The notes beneath the pieces were generated by a model. That model was not told where the DNA came from. It saw only the letters and a list, made by a program, of their open reading frames with translations, and did not search any database. Below are positions 1 through 7,147 of a DNA stretch of 64,000 bases, one piece after another. A program made the position numbers and the translations under genes. The DNA is taken from the NCBI RefSeq assembly GCF_003259365.1, contig NZ_QLLY01000023.1, positions 1 through 64,000 on the forward strand, given 5' to 3'. Each line of letters starts with the position of its first letter. Positions within the stretch are counted from its first letter, which is position 1. This stretch comes from Streptomyces sp. PsTaAH-137. Lineage in GTDB: Bacteria > Actinomycetota > Actinomycetes > Streptomycetales > Streptomycetaceae.

Positions 1-414
1 CACGGCGCGAAGCTGCTGTACGCGTACTGCAACGCCACCGTGCCGCGGATCTCGCTGATTCTCCGCAAGGCGTACGGAGGTGCCTACATCGTCATGGACT
101 CCCAGTCCATCGGCGCCGACCTCACCTACGCCTGGCCCACCAACGAGATCGCGGTCATGGGCGCCGAGGGCGCGGCCAACGTGATCTTCCGCCGCCAGAT
201 CGCCGAGGCCGAGGACTCCGAGGCCATGCGCCAGAAGATGGTCAAGGAGTACAAGGCCGAACTGATGCACCCGTACTACGCGGCCGAGCGCGGCCTGGTC
301 GACGACGTCATCGACCCCGCCGAGACCCGCGAGGTGCTCATCAAGTCCCTGGCCATGCTGCGCACGAAACACGCCGACCTGCCGTCCCGCAAACACGGCA
401 ACCAGCCACAGTGA
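1..414 (+). CDS. Acyl-CoA (propionyl/acetyl-CoA) carboxylase beta subunit, C-terminal part
   Basis: This is the last 137 residues of a biotin-dependent acyl-CoA carboxylase carboxyltransferase subunit; the 5' end lies outside the window. The family transfers the carboxyl group from biotin to acetyl- or propionyl-CoA to give malonyl- or methylmalonyl-CoA in the cytoplasm. The frame is open from base 1, and the diagnostic segments are present: a KAYGGAYIVM stretch at the CoA-binding region, WPTNEIAVMGAEGAANVIF, and a closing GLVDDVIDPAETRE helix typical of PccB/AccD5 proteins. Substrate choice cannot be read from this fragment. A FrnE-like gene starts 39 bases downstream on the same strand. A possible epsilon subunit of the same enzyme class lies about 3 kb away at 3493-3765. 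Confidence 0.93.
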   Translation, partial: HGAKLLYAYCNATVPRISLILRKAYGGAYIVMDSQSIGADLTYAWPTNEIAVMGAEGAANVIFRRQIAEAEDSEAMRQKMVKEYKAELMHPYYAAERGLVDDVIDPAETREVLIKSLAMLRTKHADLPSRKHGNQPQ

Positions 415-453
415 GAGGGCACTTGTCCCGATCAGTACGAGGAGAAGATCTCT

Positions 454-1128
454 GTGAAGAAGCTGCCGCCGACGGCCACGACGGTGCGGGTACGGATCGC
501 GCTGGACGTGATCTGCGTGCACTCCTATCTCGGATACACCCGCTTCTCCCGCGCGGCGGACCGACTGCGCGCCGAGGGCCACCCCGTCCAGGTGGCGTTC
601 CTGCCCTTCGAGCTCGCTCCGGGCGCGGGCACCGAGGGGCAGCCCCTGCTCCCCGTACTGGAGCGGACGTTCGGACCGCAAGCCGTGCGGCAGACGCTCC
701 AACTCGCCGAGCAGGCGGGCGCGGACGGACTGGAACTGCGCTATGAGCGCGCCGTGGCCACCGGCACCTTCGAGGCACATCTGCTCATCGCCCGCGCCGC
801 GCGGCAGGGCAGGGCCGAGCAGATGGTGGAGCGACTGTTTCGCGCCCACTTCACGGACGGACTGCACATCGGTGACCGCGCCACGCTCACCCGGCTCGCC
901 GAGGAGGCCGGTGTCACGGCGGACGACTCCGGTTCGGGTCCCGCGGCACCGGCGTCGGCCGGCGAGACAGAGCGGCTGCGGGCCGAGATCGACCGCGTGC
1001 GGGGGCTCGGCGTCAGCGGTGTGCCGGTGTTCTTCATCGACGGGCTGCGGCCACTGACAGGGTCCCAGTCGGAGGCGACCCTGCTCGCGGCACTGCGCGA
1101 GGCGGTGACGAGCGCCTCGGACACCTGA
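454..1128 (+). CDS. FrnE/DsbA-fold thiol oxidoreductase-like protein lacking CXXC
   Basis: The 224-residue protein has the DsbA/FrnE thioredoxin fold: an N-terminal DVICVHSYLG segment where the active site should be (residues 18-27), a helical insertion, and a C-terminal GVSGVPVFFIDG motif with the cis-proline of thioredoxin folds. FrnE was named after the frenolicin cluster and the family normally acts in thiol-disulfide exchange. Here the expected CPWC is CVHS (Cys21 kept, second Cys replaced by Ser24), so a normal dithiol cycle is not possible. There is no signal peptide, so it should be cytoplasmic. The GTG start at 454 has GAGGAGAAG just upstream. Annotators may also call it 2-hydroxychromene-2-carboxylate isomerase-like. 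The family assignment is good; the reaction is unknown. Confidence 0.8.
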   Translation: MKKLPPTATTVRVRIALDVICVHSYLGYTRFSRAADRLRAEGHPVQVAFLPFELAPGAGTEGQPLLPVLERTFGPQAVRQTLQLAEQAGADGLELRYERAVATGTFEAHLLIARAARQGRAEQMVERLFRAHFTDGLHIGDRATLTRLAEEAGVTADDSGSGPAAPASAGETERLRAEIDRVRGLGVSGVPVFFIDGLRPLTGSQSEATLLAALREAVTSASDT

Positions 1129-1286
1129 CCTGCGCGGCCGGAACCTCAATTCTGGTATCGAGGCAGGACAGATCCACGTCAAGCCCATGGTGACGCGTTC
1201 CGGGACCTGGTTGGCTCAACTTCATCCCCGGAACGCATCCGCCAATGCGGTGATCTGTCCATATCTCCGTACAGATAGGGCTTGAC

Positions 1287-2870
1287 ATGTTCTCCCGACG
1301 CAACTTTCTGGGCTCCGCGATAGCGGTGGCCGGTGCCACCGCGGGGTTCACCCCATTGCCCGCCGCCGCCCAGACCACCGTCAAGGTCGACCCGGAGGTG
1401 ATCGTCAGGCCCGGTGACGCCCGCTACGCCGAACTCACGCACCGCGGCTACAACACCCGCTTCGCGGCGGCCCCGGACGAGATCTGGCTCGTGCACTGTG
1501 CCGCCCAGGTGGAGAAGGCCGTGAATCAGGCCGTCGCCAAACACCAGCGGATCACGGTGCGCAGTGGCGGTCACTGCTTCGAGAACCTGGTCGACGACCC
1601 CCAGTTCCGGCTTCTCGTCGACCTGTCCGAGATGAACGGAGTCACCTTCGACCCGGCGATGAACGCCTTCGCCGTCCAGGCCGGCGCCCGGCTGGGCGAG
1701 GTCTACAAGGCGCTGTACGAGGGCTGGGGTGTCACCGTCCCGGGCGGTGTGTGCCCCGAGGTGGGCGTCGGCGGCCATGTCTCCGGTGGTGGATACGGCC
1801 CGCTGTCCCGTCGCTTCGGCCTGGTCGTGGACCACCTGTACGCCATCGAGATCGTCGTGGCGGACAGCCGCGGCAGGGCTCGTACGATCGTCGCCACCCG
1901 GGAGGCGAACGACCCGCACCGGGAGCTGTGGTGGGCGCACACCGGCGGCGGGGGCGGCGGGTTCGGCATCGTGACGCGGTTCTGGTTCCGCAGTCCCGGC
2001 GCCACCGGCGGCCCCTCCTCGCTGCTGCCCAAGCCGCCCGCGCGGATGCGCGAGACCTTCGTGACGTGGCCCTGGGCGCAGCTCACCGAGGCGGCCTTCA
2101 CGCGTCTGGTGATGAACCACAACGCCTGGCACGCCGCGAACAGCGCGCCGGGCTCCCCGTACCAGGTGCTCCACAGCTCTCTGCAGTTGCACTCGTCGCT
2201 CGCGCAGACGGTGCAACTGGAAATCCGCATGGACGCGACGTCGGCGAACACCGCCCGGTTGCACGACGACTACATCAGCGCGGTGAACGCGGGCGTCGGG
2301 GTGCAGCCGACGATCGACGTCAAGGAAGGCACCTGGCTGGAGATCGCCCTGGAGCCGACCGCCGACTCCGCCGGGTACTCGCGCCAGAAGTCCATGGGCG
2401 GCCATCTGCGCAAGCCGCTGACGTCCACTCAGATCGGCGCGATCTACCGCTCGTTGACCGACCCGACCCACAACGGTGTCGGCCTGGTGTATCTCGCGGC
2501 GTACGGCTGCCAGATCAACACCCTGCCGTCGTCGGCGAGGGCGATCGTGCAGCGGGACTCCGTCATCAAGCTCTGGTACTCCAACAACTGGGCCGTGCCG
2601 GCCGACGACGCGGTCGAGATCGAGTGGCTGCGCACGCTGCGCAAGAACGTCCACGGCGCGACCGGTGGCTTCCCGGTGCCCAACGACCAGCAGGACGGCG
2701 GCTACATCAACTATCCGGACGTCGACATGCGCGACCCGGCACAGAACACGTCCGGGGTGCCCTGGTACTCGCTCATCTGGAAGGACAACTACCCGAGGCT
2801 GCAGCGGGTGAAGAACACCTACGACCCCAAGAACGTCTTCCGGCACAGTCTTTCTCTGACCCCCTCCTGA
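1287..2870 (+). CDS. Tat-exported FAD-dependent oxidase, BBE/AknOx type
   Basis: This 527-residue flavoenzyme starts with a twin-arginine signal (SRRNFLG, then a hydrophobic stretch ending near AAAQ at residue 29), so it should be exported folded with its flavin. A PCMH-type FAD domain follows, and the C-terminus (YDPKNVFRHS) is the berberine-bridge (BBE) signature. His96 in RSGGHCFE and Cys156 in GGVCPEVG are spaced 60 residues apart, as are the two FAD attachment residues of aclacinomycin oxidoreductase AknOx, so bicovalent FAD is expected. Such enzymes oxidise sugar or secondary-metabolite hydroxyls with O2. In type I polyketide clusters related secreted enzymes finish the product outside the cell. 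The substrate cannot be read from sequence. Confidence 0.9.
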   Translation: MFSRRNFLGSAIAVAGATAGFTPLPAAAQTTVKVDPEVIVRPGDARYAELTHRGYNTRFAAAPDEIWLVHCAAQVEKAVNQAVAKHQRITVRSGGHCFENLVDDPQFRLLVDLSEMNGVTFDPAMNAFAVQAGARLGEVYKALYEGWGVTVPGGVCPEVGVGGHVSGGGYGPLSRRFGLVVDHLYAIEIVVADSRGRARTIVATREANDPHRELWWAHTGGGGGGFGIVTRFWFRSPGATGGPSSLLPKPPARMRETFVTWPWAQLTEAAFTRLVMNHNAWHAANSAPGSPYQVLHSSLQLHSSLAQTVQLEIRMDATSANTARLHDDYISAVNAGVGVQPTIDVKEGTWLEIALEPTADSAGYSRQKSMGGHLRKPLTSTQIGAIYRSLTDPTHNGVGLVYLAAYGCQINTLPSSARAIVQRDSVIKLWYSNNWAVPADDAVEIEWLRTLRKNVHGATGGFPVPNDQQDGGYINYPDVDMRDPAQNTSGVPWYSLIWKDNYPRLQRVKNTYDPKNVFRHSLSLTPS

Positions 2871-2974
2871 CGCACCGTTCAGGCGGCCGGTCCTCGCGCC
2901 GGAAGCGCACACCCCCTCTCGACGAACACCGCGCCGTACCCGCTCCCGGCGCGGCACGACAGCCCGGAGGCTCC

Positions 2975-3412
2975 ATGACCAGCAGTAACCCCGCTGCCAC
3001 CGATACCGCTCCAAGGCGGCGGGCACTGCCCGCGTGGCAGGCCGTGGCGGGGGCCGCCGTCCTCGCCACGGTCGTCAATCTGATCGTCCTGTACATCGGG
3101 GACGCGGCCGGCGCGTCGCTGGCCCTGAAGCTCAACGGCAAGTCCGACGACATCGGCGCCGGTGACGTGATCTTCATGTCGCTCGTCGCGCCGGCGATCG
3201 GCATCACGGCCGTCCTGCTCCTCGCGCGCTGGAAGCCGGTGCTGCTGCGGGTGGGCCAGGTCGTGAGCGGCGCGGTGGCGGCCCTCACCGCCATCGGTCC
3301 GCTCACTCTGGACACCGACGGCGGCACCGCCGCCACGCTGATCACGATGCATCTGTTCGTCGGCTGCGTCGCGGTGGCCGCGCTGGAGGTCGTCCGCCGC
3401 TCGCGCGTCTGA
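2975..3412 (+). CDS. Small four-helix membrane protein (DUF6069-like)
   Basis: A 145-residue protein with a short charged N-terminus followed by four hydrophobic segments, near residues 22-46, 65-88, 93-115 and 118-140, the pattern of the DUF6069 family of small actinobacterial membrane proteins. No catalytic motif is visible and no function is known. The reading frame continues upstream without a stop, but ATG 2975 is preceded by CCCGGAGG at good spacing and begins the only sensible protein. It follows the flavin oxidase by about 100 bases on the same strand and may be transcribed with it. A strong terminator hairpin lies 18 bases beyond its stop. Confidence 0.7.
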   Translation: MTSSNPAATDTAPRRRALPAWQAVAGAAVLATVVNLIVLYIGDAAGASLALKLNGKSDDIGAGDVIFMSLVAPAIGITAVLLLARWKPVLLRVGQVVSGAVAALTAIGPLTLDTDGGTAATLITMHLFVGCVAVAALEVVRRSRV

Positions 3413-3430
3413 CGCAGAGGATCCGTCAAA

Positions 3431-3467
3431 CGGCCCTCCGGAACCCGACACGGGTTCCGGAGGGCCG
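3431..3467 (+). terminator. Rho-independent-type hairpin after the DUF6069-like gene
   Basis: A perfect 16-bp stem (3431-3446 with 3452-3467) and a 5-base loop sit 18 bases after the stop codon of the small membrane protein gene. No long T run follows, which is usual for Streptomyces terminators. Confidence 0.75.
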
Positions 3468-3492
3468 TGCCACGTCTCAGGAAGAGGAACCG

Positions 3493-3765
3493 ATGACAGC
3501 AGAGGAAGACACCGGGGCGGACGCCTCCCGGACGCAGGCCGCCACATCTTGGCGCATCATCAGCGGCGCCCCCACGGCCGAGGAGGTCGCCGCGGTCGCG
3601 GTTGCGCTCTCTGCCGTCCTCACCTCCCCGCGCGCCGTCTGGGCGACGCGAGGGACAGGCGCGGGCTCTCGTGGCAGGGCTCCGTGGCCGTTGTCCTCGG
3701 CCCGGCGCAGGACGGCCACGTCATGGGCCTCGGGTCCGCCGCCGGGATGGCGTGGCATGGCATGA
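3493..3765 (+). CDS. Possible acyl-CoA carboxylase epsilon subunit (AccE-like)
   Basis: The first half of this 90-residue frame reads WRIISGAPTAEEVAAVAVALSAVL, matching the pattern of the small epsilon subunits of actinobacterial acyl-CoA carboxylases (an RVVRGxPTxEELAAL-like motif, then a Trp-rich basic tail). Those subunits bridge the alpha and beta subunits and stimulate the enzyme. The C-terminal half, rich in Arg, Ser and Trp, is plausible but less typical, and two other frames are also open here, so a frameshift after about 3650 is possible. The ATG has AAGAGGAA just upstream. A carboxylase beta gene lies at the window start, which fits, but the genes are not adjacent. The assignment rests on the motif alone. 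Confidence 0.5.
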   Translation: MTAEEDTGADASRTQAATSWRIISGAPTAEEVAAVAVALSAVLTSPRAVWATRGTGAGSRGRAPWPLSSARRRTATSWASGPPPGWRGMA

Positions 3766-3953
3766 ACACGCCCCACCGAGAAATTCGTGGAATGGTCAAC
3801 TGTCCCGTCGGTACGTCACGACGGGCCCGGACGGGGAGGAGCACCGGTCGCCTTTGACCGGGTGTCCCCGAATTCGCTCTCCGCTCCGGGATGCGCTCTG
3901 GCCGGTTTCGGCTCGAACGGCAGGGTGAATCCCCTGGAAGGGTCATTCGCCGC

Positions 3954-3980
3954 CCGGGACAACCCGGGGTGACGTCCCGG
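3954..3980. terminator. Possible bidirectional hairpin between convergent genes
   Basis: CCGGGAC (3954-3960) and GTCCCGG (3974-3980) pair around a 13-base loop between the AccE-like gene and the oppositely oriented regulator. The stem is short, so terminator function is only suggested. I see no gene in the rest of 3766-3984. Confidence 0.35.
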
Positions 3981-3984
3981 AGAA

Positions 3985-4746
3985 TCAGGCGTGGCCCATG
4001 CGGAATCCGACGCCGCGGGCGGTGATGATCCAGCTGCTCGATCCCAGCTTGCTTCGTAAGCTGCTGACGTGTGTGTCGATGGTGCGGCCCGGCTCCGACC
4101 GGGAATCCCTCCAGACCTGCGCCATGATCTGTTTACGGGTGACGACACTGCCCGGACGCGAGGCGAGCAGATACAGCAGATCGAATTCTTTGCGTGTCAC
4201 CTCTACGGGCCGACCGTCGAGGCTGATCTGCCGGGTGCCCGGGTTGATACCGAGCCGTCCGACGGTAATGGCCTCCGGGGCGGACACCGGTTGCCGCAGA
4301 GCCCGGCGCATGACGGCCTCGATCCGGGCGATCAGTTCGGCGAGGCTGTAGGGCTTGGTCACGTAGTCGTCCGAACCGGCGCGGAGACTCATCACCCGGT
4401 CCAGCTCCGAGTCACGCGCCGTGACGACGATGATCGGGACGTCGCAGACGGCCCGGATGCTGCGGCAGAGTTCGACGCCGTCGAGGTCAGGCAGGTCAAG
4501 GTCGACGAGGACGAGGTCGGCGCCCCGGTACTTCCGCAGGGCCTGCGCCCCGGTCGGCACGCTCTCCGCCTGGTATCCGTGCCGGGCCAGGTCGCGGACG
4601 AGCGCCTTGGCGACCCGAGGCTCGCTCTCGACCGCGAGCACACGCAGGGCCCTGCGTGCTCTCTTCTCCTCGGACCTGGACCCACCGGGGCCGGTGAGCT
4701 GTTGCGGAATGCGCGATTCTACAAGGGTTATGGTCTGATGCCCCAT
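3985..4746 (-). CDS. OmpR/PhoB-family response regulator with a TTA codon
   Basis: The 253-residue protein has a receiver domain (about residues 34-145) and a winged-helix DNA-binding domain (about 155-250; RKEFDLLYLLASRPGSVVTRKQI, then IDTHVSSLRSKLG). Asp82 in LVLVDLDLP is the expected phosphoacceptor and Lys131 in VTKP is present, but the acidic pair is Glu40-Ser41 (VESEP) instead of Asp-Asp, so metal binding and phosphorylation may be altered. The frame stays open upstream to 4929; I chose ATG 4746 because GGGGGAG (4755-4761 on the plus map) lies 8 bases ahead. No sensor kinase is adjacent. Leu230 is encoded by TTA (4057-4059), which in Streptomyces needs the bldA tRNA. It diverges from korA and may control it. 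Confidence 0.88.
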   Translation of the reverse strand: MGHQTITLVESRIPQQLTGPGGSRSEEKRARRALRVLAVESEPRVAKALVRDLARHGYQAESVPTGAQALRKYRGADLVLVDLDLPDLDGVELCRSIRAVCDVPIIVVTARDSELDRVMSLRAGSDDYVTKPYSLAELIARIEAVMRRALRQPVSAPEAITVGRLGINPGTRQISLDGRPVEVTRKEFDLLYLLASRPGSVVTRKQIMAQVWRDSRSEPGRTIDTHVSSLRSKLGSSSWIITARGVGFRMGHA

Positions 4747-5251
4747 CCGAAAAACTCCCCCATATTCATCCGAAAAAACAGAGCGTTGCACCAATCCACA
4801 GAGAATACGATTCCCGTAGAGCGTACAGCCCGGGTGGTCAACCCGCAAAGATTCAACGACCGACGCCAGCGAATAACGGAAACCAACAATTGGGAAACAC
4901 TGCCGATACAAAATGGGGTTCGCTCCCAATAAACTCCACAGAGATGAAGGCCGGCCACGCGCTCCGGGTTTCGGTCGATTTCCGCAGGCGACAACGCGCC
5001 CAACGGAACCAGCCTAACTGGACAGCCCGCCCCCTGTAGTCACATAAGACACTTTTGATACATCGTACACGGTGGCGCGTACTGCGTATACGTGTGTCTG
5101 GTCACCCCACCCGACCGGGGACCATACGTTCTCAGCCAAAAGGGCACCTTATCGAGTTGTTTTATGAGGAAGCAGAGATGAATCGGCCAGCGCACGGGCG
5201 GCGGGCGCAAAACCTGATCTTGACATCGTCCGAGGGAGAGGGAACGAGTAC
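4747..5251. promoter_or_regulatory. 505-base divergent intergenic region, regulator/korA
   Basis: This stretch separates the OmpR-type regulator from korA and is visibly richer in A and T than the flanking genes, as expected of a double promoter region. I could not assign -10/-35 boxes with confidence. It holds one short candidate leader ORF (5178-5255). No long perfect repeat or tRNA was seen. Confidence 0.5.
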
Positions 5252-5255
5252 ATGA
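5178..5255 (+). CDS. Candidate 25-codon leader peptide overlapping korA start
   Basis: An ATG at 5178 is preceded by GAGGA with 7-base spacing and opens a 25-codon frame whose TGA at 5253-5255 overlaps the korA ATG (ATGA at 5252-5255). This layout would couple korA translation to the small ORF. The peptide is basic at its start (RPAHGRR) and Ser/Glu/Gly/Thr-rich at its end; it resembles nothing I know. It could be chance, since the korA ribosome-binding site lies inside it. Confidence 0.3.
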   Translation: MNRPAHGRRAQNLILTSSEGEGTST

Positions 5256-7147
5256 CCTCAGCAGATGCGGTGAGTCGTGCGGCGCCGGAAGGGAAGGAGG
5301 TCCGCCGGCTGGACCACGTGATCATCAGGTTCGCGGGAGACTCCGGGGACGGCATGCAGCTCGCCGGTGACCGATTCACAGCGGAGACCGCGTCGTTCGG
5401 CAACGACCTGTCGACGCTGCCCGACTTCCCGGCCGAGATCCGTGCCCCGGCCGGGACTCTGCCCGGGGTGTCGTCGTTCCAGTTGCACTTCGCGGACCAC
5501 GACATCCTCACCCCCGGCGACGCTCCGGACGTGCTCGTGGCGATGAATCCGGCCGCGCTGAAGGCGAACGTCGACGACCTGCCGCACGGCGCGGAGATCA
5601 TCGTCGACACGGACGAGTTCACCGGGCGGGCGTTACGCAAGGTCGGCTACGACGGTGATCCGCTCGCAGACGGATCACTGGACGGCTTCCACGTCCACCC
5701 GGTGCCGCTGACCACGCTGACGGTGGGAGCGCTCGCGGAGTTCGGCCTGTCCCGCAAAGAGGCGGAGCGCAGCAAGAACATGTTCGCGCTGGGCCTGCTG
5801 AGCTGGATGTACCACCGGCCCACGGAAGGCACGGAGGCCTTCCTGAAGCGGAAGTTCGCCAAGAAGCCGCACATCGCCGAGGCCAACATCGCCGCCCACC
5901 GAGCCGGCTGGAACTTCGGCGAGACGATCGAGGACTTCGCCGTCTCCTACGAGGTGGCCCCGGCCGCCACCGCCTTCCCCGTCGGCACCTACCGCAACAT
6001 CTCCGGGAACCTGGCCCTGTCCTACGGCCTGATCGCCGCGTCCCGGCAGGCGGATCTGCCGCTCTACCTCGGCTCGTACCCGATCACCCCGGCCTCCGAC
6101 ATCCTGCACGAGCTGTCGAAGCACAAGAACTTCGGCGTGCGCACCTTCCAGGCGGAGGACGAGATCGCGGGCATCGGGGCAGCCCTGGGCGCGGCCTTCG
6201 GCGGCAGTCTCGCCGTCACGACGACCTCGGGGCCGGGCGTGGCGTTGAAGTCGGAGACGATCGGGCTCGCGGTCTCGCTCGAACTCCCCCTGCTCATCGT
6301 GGACATCCAGCGCGGCGGCCCCTCCACCGGCCTGCCCACCAAGACCGAGCAGGCCGATCTCCTCCAGGCCATGTACGGGCGCAACGGTGAGGCGCCGGTC
6401 CCGGTGATCGCACCCCGCACACCCGCCGACTGCTTCGACGCGGCCCTGGAGGCGGCGCGGATCGCGGTCACGTACCGCACTCCGGTCTTCCTGCTCTCGG
6501 ACGGATACCTGGCCAACGGCTCCGAGCCGTGGCGCATCCCCGAGACCGGCGAACTACCGGACCTCCGCGTCCCGTTCGCGCAGGGTCCCAATCACACCCT
6601 GGACGACGGCAGGGAGGTGTTCTGGCCGTACAAGCGTGACCCGCACACCCTGGCCCGCCCGTGGGCCGTGCCCGGCACGCCCGGTCTGGAGCACCGGATC
6701 GGCGGGATCGAGAAGCAGGACGGCACGGGCAACATCTCCTACGACCCCGCCAATCACGACTTCATGGTCCGCACCCGGCAGGCCAGGATCGACGGCATCG
6801 ACGTTCCCGACCTGGACGTCGACGACCCGCACGGCGCCCGGGCCCTGGTGCTGGGCTGGGGCTCCACCTACGGGCCCATCACGGCGGCGGTGCGCCTGCT
6901 GCGGGCAGCCGGGAAGCCGGTCGCGCAGGCCCACCTGCGCCATCTCAACCCGTTCCCGGCCGACCTCGGCGAGGTCCTCGCCCGGTACGAGCGGGTCATC
7001 GTGCCCGAGATGAACCTGGGGCAGTTGGCGACGCTGCTGCGCGCAAGGTACCTGTTCGACGTGCGGGCGCTCACCCAGGTCAACGGCATGCCGTTCAAGG
7101 CTGGACAACTGGCTCGTATGGTGGAGGAGGCGCTGCGTGAAGACTGA
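5252..7147 (+). CDS. korA: 2-oxoacid:ferredoxin oxidoreductase alpha (fused gamma-alpha) subunit
   Basis: The 631-residue protein begins with the gamma domain (RFAGDSGDGMQLAG, about residues 26-39, to about 190) and continues into the alpha domain (YPITPASDI near 274, TTSGPG near 330). This is the fused form found in 2-oxoglutarate:ferredoxin oxidoreductases, which turn a 2-oxoacid and CoA into an acyl-CoA, CO2 and reduced ferredoxin. Whether the substrate is 2-oxoglutarate or pyruvate cannot be decided here. ATG 5252 is preceded by GAGGGAGAGGGAA. Its end overlaps korB by 11 bases, so the pair is translationally coupled. Codon 128 (5633-5635) is TTA, which is rare in Streptomyces and implies bldA-dependent expression; that would be odd for a purely housekeeping enzyme. 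Confidence 0.93.
   Translation: MTSADAVSRAAPEGKEVRRLDHVIIRFAGDSGDGMQLAGDRFTAETASFGNDLSTLPDFPAEIRAPAGTLPGVSSFQLHFADHDILTPGDAPDVLVAMNPAALKANVDDLPHGAEIIVDTDEFTGRALRKVGYDGDPLADGSLDGFHVHPVPLTTLTVGALAEFGLSRKEAERSKNMFALGLLSWMYHRPTEGTEAFLKRKFAKKPHIAEANIAAHRAGWNFGETIEDFAVSYEVAPAATAFPVGTYRNISGNLALSYGLIAASRQADLPLYLGSYPITPASDILHELSKHKNFGVRTFQAEDEIAGIGAALGAAFGGSLAVTTTSGPGVALKSETIGLAVSLELPLLIVDIQRGGPSTGLPTKTEQADLLQAMYGRNGEAPVPVIAPRTPADCFDAALEAARIAVTYRTPVFLLSDGYLANGSEPWRIPETGELPDLRVPFAQGPNHTLDDGREVFWPYKRDPHTLARPWAVPGTPGLEHRIGGIEKQDGTGNISYDPANHDFMVRTRQARIDGIDVPDLDVDDPHGARALVLGWGSTYGPITAAVRLLRAAGKPVAQAHLRHLNPFPADLGEVLARYERVIVPEMNLGQLATLLRARYLFDVRALTQVNGMPFKAGQLARMVEEALRED

Noticed and set aside
1179..3026. 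A 615-codon minus-strand frame opposite the flavin oxidase
   Set aside because: The opposite strand encodes the complete Tat-exported BBE enzyme with motifs; this frame is a shadow.
3766..3984. Short plus-strand frames between the AccE-like gene and the regulator
   Set aside because: They lack a ribosome-binding site and any recognisable domain; the region also contains a hairpin typical of a convergent gene end.
5220..5225. TTGACA as a -35 box for korA
   Set aside because: It lies only about 30 bases before the korA ATG and no -10-like hexamer follows at 16-19 bases before the ribosome-binding site.
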